From assembly GCA_003645115.1 (NCBI GenBank), contig QNEG01000122.1, forward strand, positions 1-5,660: a DNA stretch of 5,660 bases, read 5' to 3'. The number at the start of each line of letters is the position of its first letter. Position 1 is the first letter of the stretch. Both the position numbers and the translations under genes were made by a program. The stretch comes from a bacterium. Its GTDB lineage: Bacteria; UBP14; UBA6098; B30-G16. Below, in pieces: positions 1 to 5,660 of this stretch. Under the pieces are notes generated by a model. The model saw only the letters and a list, made by a program, of their open reading frames with translations. It was not told where the DNA came from and searched no databases.

Positions 1-882
1 ATTTTGGGCAGAGGGAATACAATTTGCCAGCACCGGTGCCGATGGTGTGGCGTAAAGTGCCACCGGAAAGTTTGGTAGTAGTTCTCCTCGAGTATTCAGC
101 AATACTAATTTTCCCTGCGATGTTCCCGATGGCAATGGCTTTCCGGTATTGGATGTAATGATTTCTGCATCGGATTCATCACCGATGCCACAGGAAGTTA
201 GCACGATTATGGTATCATAGTCGTCGATTGCCACCGCTGGCGTGTTCAAATCGCCTACTGGTAAATCCTGTTCGGTTAACAATTCGCCAGCAGAAGAAAA
301 TATAAATAATCTGCCATATGTTTGTTGTGCGATTGCGCCGATTCGATTATCCGGAAGCACGAACGCTCCCACAAATTCCCCATTAAGATTGTGAGTCCAT
401 AGCTGGATGCCATTGGAATAGACATATAAATAGCCGTTTTGAGTAGATACGATTATCTCGTCGGTTCCGTCATTATCGATGTCTGCGAGTAGGGGAGTAT
501 CATCGATTTCTCCGCCTAAATTTATCGGATAGTCAGCGCATAGTGGCAACCGTGTGGTCGAGGAATCGATTTCCAGTGCCCACAAATTCCCCGATATGTC
601 GCCGATAACTATTTCTAATTGTCCATCGCCATCGATATCGCCAGTGGAGGGTGAAGTAATAGTAGTATCGAATTCATAAGCGGTAGGTAGTGCAAAATAT
701 AAAGTATCGCCATCATAGATTATCAATCCCACCGAATCGGCATTGTCCAAATAGTGTTCTCCATTATGTCTCCATATAAACAGGAGTCCATATGATGTAG
801 CGAGGATTTCGAAAAGCGAATCATTATCGAGGTCGGCGATAGTTAGTTCATCCTCCAGCGGAAAACCTACCGTGCTTTTCCA
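1..882 (-). repeat. FG-GAP/VCBS-like propeller repeats in the M6 protease
   Basis: The segment encodes residues 545 to 838 of the protease. Calcium-loop-like motifs recur: DLDNDS at 561-566, DIDGDGQLEIV from 626 and DIDNDGTDEII from 678. Each is followed by a beta-rich stretch of the type LWALEID or YLYVYSNG. The last visible part, with NFPVALYATPSAPVL, resembles the start of a further repeat. Spacing between the clear loops is about 65 and 52 residues. These repeats normally fold as blades of a calcium-stabilised beta-propeller used for binding or stability outside the cell. How many blades complete the domain cannot be seen because the gene leaves the window. Confidence 0.75.
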
Positions 883-2514
883 TTTCAGATGTGGGTCTAT
901 ATATCGAAATGAGAAAGTCATCACGGTGTCCGCTTTTGATATGTCCGAGATGTCTATTCCGGTGTGTCCGCCGGCATAACTTTGTGAATTAGGATTTGTA
1001 TTGGGACCGAAATGAGTCGCCGTGGGCCACTTGTAAAAATCATCCTCGGTGCCAAAGCCGTATTCATCGGTGCGCATTCCGATATCTTGAATTCCGTCAG
1101 CCTCAACCAAATCTATAAATGGGTGAAGCCAATCCCATTGAAGATGATTATCCTGAAAATTATTCACACCATTATCATTGTAATCGCCATAAGCGACACG
1201 CTCATCGATATGCCAGATTAACATTCCACTACCGGGAAGCAAGAAATCGTAAGCGCCAACAAATTCACCATCGACTTGAATGCCTTGAATCACTCCGGTC
1301 AGGGAATCCTGTTTTATGGCTACAGTGTCCTGATGAGTCCATAATTCTGCCTTTCGATTTTCCAGCAAGAAATATTCGAATTCATCGATAGCAATTTTTC
1401 CGATAGTGCCATTGTTAATGGGTTCGGCGAAACTACCCGGTGGCAATTCACAGGCACGAAGATTGAAATAATACTCATCGGTGGGCACAATTTCGGTAAC
1501 ATTTTCCCAACCGAGATAAGCTCGCTCCCAAGCGGATGGATACACTGGCAATGCACCGCTCACATAGAATGTATCCTCGGTTTCCTCATCGATAAGAGCC
1601 ACCCCGATATTGTGTCCGGAATCCATTAATGATAAGAATCCCACCATAGGATAAAAATCGTAAGTGGAGTATAAATCCACCAAACCCAGTGCGTGTCCGA
1701 ATTCGTGAGCAAGTGAACCATTGAGTAGGATAGTTTGTCCATCCTGTGATGGAGATTCCGGCAAGACTATTCCTCTATCTACGCAGGGGACTACCGAATC
1801 GGGCATAATAATATATGCACTGGGCAAATCATCCGGACTAGGAACGAATATTTCAGGATAATATTCTGCATATTCGGGATAAAAACTGGCTACATCGTTT
1901 TGCCAGTCGCTACCAGCGTGGAAAATAATCACCACATCATACTGGCACCATTCTATGGTATCGGCAGAATCGGCAAATGATATAGCATCGGTGAAAAATC
2001 CGGCTAATCTGGTAGTCAAATCATCACCGAACCAACTATCTGGACCATAATATCCCATCGAATCGGGAAGTGTATAGGCAGAATCGTTTTGCTCGGGGAA
2101 TACAGTATATTCTATTACCAATTTTCCATCGGATACGAAGGAGAAATATCTTGTTAGTGCTTCCAGATGTGCCTGAAAATATTGTTTATCGTGTGGAGGA
2201 GTATCGAAAACCCATTCTGTATCTGGTTCCATAATAAATTGCCCGTTTCCAGTGCTGGTAGGTGTGGAGTCCGGTTGGAATTGAACTCGAATAGCGCAAA
2301 CTCGCACCGTTTCCGGTTCTGTGATAACATTTTTTGGTAATCGAGAATATTTTCCACGAATGAGTGGTTCACCTATAGGCGGTGCTGGATTGGGAACAGA
2401 AATATCGATTATAGCCGGCTGAAATGATGGACTATAAGTTTTTTCTACAATAAAATCTGCTCCAGTAAAAGAACAGATTAGTATAACCATTAGTATTATG
2501 TATTTTTTCAACAT
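1..2514 (-). CDS. Secreted M6-family (immune inhibitor A-like) zinc metalloprotease with C-terminal FG-GAP/VCBS-type repeats; partial, 3' end beyond window
   Basis: This reading frame is open for 838 codons from an ATG at 2514 to the left edge, so the C-terminus is missing. It starts five bases after an AGGTGA Shine-Dalgarno site, and a Sec signal peptide follows (KK, then a hydrophobic core, likely cut after TGA at residue 19). It is not a lipoprotein, because the only Cys in the core lacks a lipobox. The zinc motif is HEFGHALGLVDLY at residues 270-282, an HExxHxxGxxD signature with E271 as the expected catalytic base. A Met-turn-like SLMDSGH (M297) follows. Other M6 hallmarks are ENR at 385-387, MLIWHIDE at 431-438 and LVEADG ending at 474. 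From about residue 545 come Asp-rich FG-GAP/VCBS-like loops. The family cleaves proteins outside the cell. The gene lies 30 bases behind the PorV-like gene and probably shares its transcript. Family assignment is firm; substrate, sorting route and total length are unknown. Confidence 0.92.
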   Translation of the reverse strand, partial: MLKKYIILMVILICSFTGADFIVEKTYSPSFQPAIIDISVPNPAPPIGEPLIRGKYSRLPKNVITEPETVRVCAIRVQFQPDSTPTSTGNGQFIMEPDTEWVFDTPPHDKQYFQAHLEALTRYFSFVSDGKLVIEYTVFPEQNDSAYTLPDSMGYYGPDSWFGDDLTTRLAGFFTDAISFADSADTIEWCQYDVVIIFHAGSDWQNDVASFYPEYAEYYPEIFVPSPDDLPSAYIIMPDSVVPCVDRGIVLPESPSQDGQTILLNGSLAHEFGHALGLVDLYSTYDFYPMVGFLSLMDSGHNIGVALIDEETEDTFYVSGALPVYPSAWERAYLGWENVTEIVPTDEYYFNLRACELPPGSFAEPINNGTIGKIAIDEFEYFLLENRKAELWTHQDTVAIKQDSLTGVIQGIQVDGEFVGAYDFLLPGSGMLIWHIDERVAYGDYNDNGVNNFQDNHLQWDWLHPFIDLVEADGIQDIGMRTDEYGFGTEDDFYKWPTATHFGPNTNPNSQSYAGGHTGIDISDISKADTVMTFSFRYIDPHLKWKSTVGFPLEDELTIADLDNDSLFEILATSYGLLFIWRHNGEHYLDNADSVGLIIYDGDTLYFALPTAYEFDTTITSPSTGDIDGDGQLEIVIGDISGNLWALEIDSSTTRLPLCADYPINLGGEIDDTPLLADIDNDGTDEIIVSTQNGYLYVYSNGIQLWTHNLNGEFVGAFVLPDNRIGAIAQQTYGRLFIFSSAGELLTEQDLPVGDLNTPAVAIDDYDTIIVLTSCGIGDESDAEIITSNTGKPLPSGTSQGKLVLLNTRGELLPNFPVALYATPSAPVLANCIPSAQN

Positions 2515-2544
2515 TTTAATCACCTAATAGACAAGCGATATGGA

Positions 2545-5004
2545 TTAAAATTCCATAGTAATGGAAAATCTTTTAATATCCGACAGCGGTAAAGTCTGTC
2601 CCTTATTTTCTGGGTCGGAGACTTTCGGAATATATGCGAAATCGAATTGCAGATTTCCATAGTGCAATCCCAATCCGAATGTGTAATAGTTTGTAGAAAT
2701 ATAATCGTCGGGGTCATATTTATAATCTGGTGAACTGACATCCTGAGATATGTCACTTTTGGGATAATAATCATAATCGATTATATATCCACCTCGAAGA
2801 GAGAAGAAATTAGAATATGAGTATTCCAGCCCGATATGTTTTACCGCATATCTCCATTCCAGTGCCCAGGGGTTTTCCGGACTCTTAAATTCTATGATTT
2901 CCTTGTTTATATCGGCTGCCAGGGTCAATTTCTGATAATCAGTATTTAATATCCGATATGCGAAACCCACCTTTAGATTTCTGGGCAATGGGTCTGCCTG
3001 CGCAGCATCGATATATTGAATATTTGGTCCGAGATGTTGAGCACACACGCCGAAAGATAGTCCAGAAATTGGGCCATCATATAACAGTCCCAAATCCACT
3101 GCGAATGAATTTCCGGTCCCGCTCTTTTTCTCGTGTCCCACTACGATTTGCGGAGCTAATGCGCTGTATATTATCTTGAAATTCAAACCGCCATATAAAT
3201 TAGGGAATAATTTTACTCCATAAGATGCGGTAATAGCGGTCTCGTAGGAATAAAAAGAACCCACAACTTCGCCCGCTTCTGTAGTTTGTTCGCTTCTACC
3301 CAGAGAGATGAATGTAACTGCCCCGCCGATAGTGCCCCAATCTTCAAGATAATATACTCCGGTTAAATATTCGTAATATATATCCTCGGCGAGTTCTGGG
3401 AGCCAGCGAACATGCATCAGTGAAACTCCCGGTTTACCCTGTGAATATATATTTATATTATCTTTCATACCGAACCAGAATTCATCACCCCGTCTATCGA
3501 TATCGAGGACATCCTTATCGGATAATCCCTCGGACATCACATATCGGAATTGATGTAATTGTGGATAATATCTCATCAAACCATACTCGGTGGCAATCAG
3601 GACATCGTTTTTCTGGAAACCTTTATCCATATCGATTATTTTTCCACTCAATGGACTGGATGGATATTCTATGTAATCACCAGCTTTCAGAGTGGTATTG
3701 TTCATAAATCCGAAAGTGCGAATTTTGTTTACCAGTTCCTGTTGAGTTTCCTCGGACACATTCTTCCATTTCTCCCGAACGAATTCCTCCACAGTAGTAT
3801 CTTGAGCGAGTGATTCTGCACTCCAGCCGAATACTTTGAATTTATCCTGGTCGAATCGGACCAGACCGATATCACTGCCGAACCACACTCTATCCATTGC
3901 ATCCACATAAATTGCGGTAACCGGGGTAGAAAAAATTAAACTATATGGAACACGAATTTCCTCGGGGACTGTTTTCATATCGGGCATCTTATTATATGCC
4001 TGCAAAGTGGATATTAATAGTTGTTTCCGCTGATTGCTTTTTGTCTCACAAAGTTGTTCGATAACATTTTCCCAAGATGTGGTATCCGCAGGTTGGAATA
4101 TGAAATCGGATTTCCAAGTGGCGCCATTGAAATGAGCCGGTCCGCGTTCAGTGCCTACCCAAACATCACGATAGTCGATAGCGTGTATCGCGGTGATATT
4201 CGGCGATGGCAATCCATTGGTGACTTTGTATTTTGTCCAACCTATTCCTCGTTGAGTGAAAAGACCATTGTTAGTTCCCACCCATACATTATCTCTATTA
4301 TCCACATCGATTATCTTAATTTCACCTTTTGGTGCTTCCGGATGTTCGACTCTTTTCCATATACCCGCCGCATATTTATATAGTCCATTTTTTGTTCCAA
4401 TCCACAATACTCGATTTCCACCAGCCATTGCGGTAATCGTATCCGGCACGAAATATATAAATGGTATCTTAACCTCGACATCGGGTTCTACTTTGGTGCT
4501 GGAAAGATTATTGTAATTCTGGACTCGGGTTATAAGCGTATTTACATAAGCAGAATCGTAGGAACGAAGTTCAGCAAATTCTCCCAAAATATTCCTTATT
4601 TCCATTCCATCGGGGATTTCTACTATGAAAGATTCCTCGGAATACCATTTATCTCGTCGAATCAGCCACAAAGAATTCGCAGAACCAATCCAGTAATCAT
4701 ATTTTCTGAAATCTACATCGGCACGAGCAGTTTTGACCACGGCGAAAAATTCGCCATCGCTTTCCGGGATGGAGAAATTATACCATCTACTAGATAGTGG
4801 GTATTTTCCAAGCCCAGCAGGATTCCAATATGTTGCGGTAGGGTCATCGGCGACTGCCACAAATGCTTCACCCATACCGGCGGCGCGAGCACCCGGTCCG
4901 ATAGTTAAAAATAGCACTGCTCCACGCGCTCTATCCGCTCGAGAATAACTCACCAGACAAATAGAAATTAATATTATTATTGCGAGTGTGTTTGCGAAAC
5001 GCAT
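2545..5004 (-). CDS. PorV/PorQ-family outer-membrane beta-barrel protein with an inserted Reg_prop-type beta-propeller
   Basis: This 819-residue protein starts at an ATG eight bases after an AGGGGG Shine-Dalgarno-like site. A signal peptide ends near SRA (residue 23). Residues 36-65 carry the PorV/PorQ signature (GPGARAAGMGEAF, then YWNPAGL). From about 100 to 522 the chain consists of propeller repeats of the WVGTNNGL / WFGSDIGL type. From about 540 onward come alternating amphipathic strands of a barrel (for example YGVKLFPNLYGGLNFK, LRGGYIIDYDYYP), ending in FSITMEF with the C-terminal Phe typical of outer-membrane proteins. Ordinary PorV/PorQ proteins are about 300-400 residues, so the extra length is the propeller. 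PorV is the T9SS outer-membrane shuttle that passes substrates to the PorU sortase; whether this protein does so is inference. The M6 protease gene follows at 30 bases. The Reg_prop repeats resemble sensors, but no kinase or DNA-binding domain is present. Family is well supported, function is not. Confidence 0.88.
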   Translation of the reverse strand: MRFANTLAIIILISICLVSYSRADRARGAVLFLTIGPGARAAGMGEAFVAVADDPTATYWNPAGLGKYPLSSRWYNFSIPESDGEFFAVVKTARADVDFRKYDYWIGSANSLWLIRRDKWYSEESFIVEIPDGMEIRNILGEFAELRSYDSAYVNTLITRVQNYNNLSSTKVEPDVEVKIPFIYFVPDTITAMAGGNRVLWIGTKNGLYKYAAGIWKRVEHPEAPKGEIKIIDVDNRDNVWVGTNNGLFTQRGIGWTKYKVTNGLPSPNITAIHAIDYRDVWVGTERGPAHFNGATWKSDFIFQPADTTSWENVIEQLCETKSNQRKQLLISTLQAYNKMPDMKTVPEEIRVPYSLIFSTPVTAIYVDAMDRVWFGSDIGLVRFDQDKFKVFGWSAESLAQDTTVEEFVREKWKNVSEETQQELVNKIRTFGFMNNTTLKAGDYIEYPSSPLSGKIIDMDKGFQKNDVLIATEYGLMRYYPQLHQFRYVMSEGLSDKDVLDIDRRGDEFWFGMKDNINIYSQGKPGVSLMHVRWLPELAEDIYYEYLTGVYYLEDWGTIGGAVTFISLGRSEQTTEAGEVVGSFYSYETAITASYGVKLFPNLYGGLNFKIIYSALAPQIVVGHEKKSGTGNSFAVDLGLLYDGPISGLSFGVCAQHLGPNIQYIDAAQADPLPRNLKVGFAYRILNTDYQKLTLAADINKEIIEFKSPENPWALEWRYAVKHIGLEYSYSNFFSLRGGYIIDYDYYPKSDISQDVSSPDYKYDPDDYISTNYYTFGLGLHYGNLQFDFAYIPKVSDPENKGQTLPLSDIKRFSITMEF
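3439..4707 (-). repeat. Seven-blade-like Reg_prop beta-propeller segment with three long helical insertions
   Basis: Within the PorV-like protein (residues about 100-522), the recurring unit is a turn with Asp, then W-x-G-T/S-x-x-G-L, then a strand with an aromatic. Cores are near residues 102-117 (YDYWIGSANSLWLI), 191-217 (VLWIGTKNGLYKY), 229-258 (VWVGTNNGLF), 270-298 (VWVGTERGPAHF), 361-392 (VWFGSDIGLVRF), 455-488 (VLIATEYGLMRY) and 497-520 (FWFGMKDNINIY). Seven cores match a seven-bladed propeller, though the first and last are divergent. Insertions of 60-70 residues sit after blades 1, 4 and 5. The segment should lie in the periplasm or at the cell surface, depending on which side of the barrel the insertion exits. 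Confidence 0.75.
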
Positions 5005-5091
5005 TATTTAAACCCCCTGAATTTAGATTTCAATAATTTCACAAATAAAATCGTTCGATGCTAATATGCAAATCAAATTATGATAATCGAC
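5005..5091 (-). promoter_or_regulatory. Presumed promoter and leader of the PorV-like/M6 operon
   Basis: The upstream gene is closed by an intrinsic terminator, so transcription of the two-gene unit most likely begins in these 87 AT-rich bases. No convincing sigma-70 promoter is visible. The best pairing is TTGCAT (5066-5071) with TTTATT (5044-5049) at 16 bases, which is weak. The sequence TTTATTTG at 5042-5049 is close to the TAnnTTTG -7 box of Bacteroidetes but lacks its A. The AGGGGG ribosome site is at 5013-5018. The call rests on position rather than on a recognised motif. Confidence 0.3.
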
Positions 5092-5132
5092 AAAAAAATA
5101 CCGCTTCACATTTAATTCTATGAAGCGGTATT
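5092..5132 (-). terminator. Rho-independent terminator of the DUF5362-like gene
   Basis: Bases 5097-5108 and 5121-5132 form a perfect 12-bp stem (core ACCGCTTCA / TGAAGCGGT) around a 12-base loop. Read on the minus strand, the stem is followed directly by a run of T, giving seven T in a row including the stem base. It lies 28 bases after the stop codon of the small membrane-protein gene, the expected place. On the plus strand the trailing sequence is only loosely T-rich and no plus-strand gene precedes it, so the terminator is read as minus-strand. Confidence 0.88.
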
Positions 5133-5160
5133 AAATATTCAATTTTTGAGGATACATTTA

Positions 5161-5538
5161 TTAAAATGTTCCCATTTCTTGGGACATAATGCCGAATAGG
5201 GATATTCCGATTATGAGATAGAAAATGAGCATTAATATAACCAGCGCCAGACTCACGATGATAAGTATTCCCTGAACCACGAAATATATTCGCAATTTTC
5301 GGAACATTTCCACCAGTCGAGATGGATTTTGTTCGGCGAGGAATGAGTCGGCGAATTTTCCCGCTTGAAGTAATAATACTCCCATCCAAATAGGAAGCCA
5401 GGCGACCAATATTCCAACTATTGTGAGCGCCTGAAGTCCGCCCGAGACGATAAATACTATGCCCAGAAATTTCAGCCATCCTTTTACCTTGCGGGTTTCA
5501 TATACGATAGAATTTAAAACCTGTTCAGATAATTCCAT
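5161..5538 (-). CDS. Small DUF5362-like integral membrane protein, function unknown
   Basis: The gene encodes 125 residues from an ATG at 5538, placed a few bases after a strong AAGGAG Shine-Dalgarno site (5545-5550), which fixes the start. A short charged N-terminus (residues 1-20) leads into a hydrophobic region at about 21-60 (GWLKFLGIVFIVSGGL, then VAWLPIWMGVLLLQAG) that probably forms a two-pass hairpin. A charged cytoplasm-type linker (about 61-82, with KLR) is followed by one long or two short membrane segments at 84-118. The GWLKFLGI and AWLPIWMGVLL patterns match my memory of the DUF5362 family, a set of small membrane proteins without known function. No catalytic residues stand out. 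It is a separate transcription unit, with its own likely promoter upstream and a terminator downstream, so nothing ties it functionally to the PorV-like gene. The coding call is strong; the family name is less certain. Confidence 0.85.
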   Translation of the reverse strand: MELSEQVLNSIVYETRKVKGWLKFLGIVFIVSGGLQALTIVGILVAWLPIWMGVLLLQAGKFADSFLAEQNPSRLVEMFRKLRIYFVVQGILIIVSLALVILMLIFYLIIGISLFGIMSQEMGTF

Positions 5539-5564
5539 TATTCTCTCCTTTCTTAAAGATACCT

Positions 5565-5597
5565 ATTTTAAAATCGATTAAATTTTTTCCTTGTCAA
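5565..5597 (-). promoter_or_regulatory. Candidate sigma-70-type promoter of the DUF5362-like gene
   Basis: On the minus strand a perfect TTGACA (5592-5597) is followed by an AT-rich spacer. Two -10 candidates exist: TTTAAA (5567-5572, 19-base spacing, four of six matches) and TAAAAT (5565-5570, five of six but 21-base spacing). Either would put the transcript start just before the AAGGAG site and give a short leader. Spacing is longer than the usual 17 bases, and the local AT-richness makes chance matches likely. Confidence 0.4.
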
Positions 5598-5601
5598 GTG
5601 A

Positions 5602-5621
5602 TAAATAAAAATATTTATTTA
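5602..5621. repeat. AT-only inverted repeat just upstream of the -35 box
   Basis: Arms TAAATAAA (5602-5609) and TTTATTTA (5614-5621) are perfect reverse complements around a four-base centre. The repeat ends four bases before the TTGACA box, where an UP element or a regulator operator would sit. Because it contains only A and T in an AT-rich spacer, chance is a real alternative. Confidence 0.35.
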
Positions 5622-5660
5622 AAAACTGCAAGTAAATCGAATGGGGGCAATAATTGAAAC

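Noticed and set aside
1012..1556. Short open frames on both strands across the middle of the protease gene
   Set aside because: The minus-strand M6 frame is continuous through this stretch and carries the conserved ENR, WHIDE and EADG motifs, so the others are by-products.
2455..2514. Lipoprotein signal in the protease, suggested by Cys14 in the hydrophobic core
   Set aside because: The residues before the Cys are ILI, with no small residue at -1, so no lipobox is present; a signal peptidase I site after TGA fits better.
2515..2544. Possible promoter or terminator between the PorV-like and M6 genes
   Set aside because: The 30 bases hold only a ribosome binding site; no stem-loop or promoter boxes are visible, which supports co-transcription.
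3439..4707. Hybrid two-component sensor (HTCS-type regulator) because of the Reg_prop repeats
   Set aside because: No histidine kinase, receiver or helix-turn-helix domain follows. The repeats are flanked by PorV-type barrel sequence instead.
2958..4948. Several plus-strand open frames of 70-120 codons opposite the PorV-like gene
   Set aside because: They lie antisense to a well-supported 819-codon gene, have no clear ribosome sites, and their translations show no domain or coherent composition. They are shadows of the real frame.
5092..5132. Hairpin as a plus-strand or bidirectional terminator
   Set aside because: There is no plus-strand gene upstream and the plus-strand downstream T run is interrupted and displaced from the stem. 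The minus-strand reading has an immediate T tract.
5078..5479. A 133-codon minus-strand frame overlapping the DUF5362-like gene
   Set aside because: It runs through the intrinsic terminator, lacks a ribosome site and encodes no recognisable pattern, while the overlapping 125-codon frame has a strong AAGGAG site and clear membrane segments.

Overview
The window holds three genes, all on the minus strand and read from right to left. They are a small membrane protein (5161-5538), an unusually built PorV/PorQ-type outer-membrane beta-barrel (2545-5004), and the first 838 codons of a secreted M6-family metalloprotease (1-2514) that runs off the left edge. No plus-strand gene, RNA gene, mobile element or CRISPR array could be supported.

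The DNA is moderately AT-rich, with very AT-rich intergenic stretches. The presence of a PorV/PorQ-family barrel points to a Gram-negative (diderm) bacterium of the wider Fibrobacteres-Chlorobi-Bacteroidetes assemblage or a related uncultured candidate phylum, where type IX secretion (T9SS) components and large M6 proteases with FG-GAP/VCBS repeats often occur. The exact phylum cannot be read from this window.

Region by region: 5539-5660 is a leader with a perfect TTGACA box beside an AT-only inverted repeat, probably the promoter of the small gene. 5161-5538 encodes a 125-residue DUF5362-like membrane protein, closed off by a strong intrinsic terminator (5092-5132). 5005-5091 should therefore hold the promoter of the next unit. 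2545-5004 encodes the 819-residue PorV-like protein. Only 30 bases separate its stop from the start of the M6 protease, which has its own Shine-Dalgarno site, so these two genes look like one operon.

The most notable item is the PorV-like protein. Its signal peptide and the conserved PorV N-terminal segment are followed not by the rest of the barrel but by about 420 residues of two-component-regulator-type (Reg_prop) propeller repeats, about seven blades. The barrel then resumes and ends in a C-terminal Phe. Three of the inter-blade connections contain long, mutually similar, helix-rich insertions, an internal repeat that does not belong to the standard blade.

In T9SS, PorV is the outer-membrane shuttle that receives exported substrates. 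The adjacent M6 protease is a large secreted protein, so a working hypothesis is that the propeller-bearing barrel and the protease form a dedicated carrier/substrate or surface-display pair. The decisive C-terminus of the protease, where a sorting domain would lie, is outside the window.
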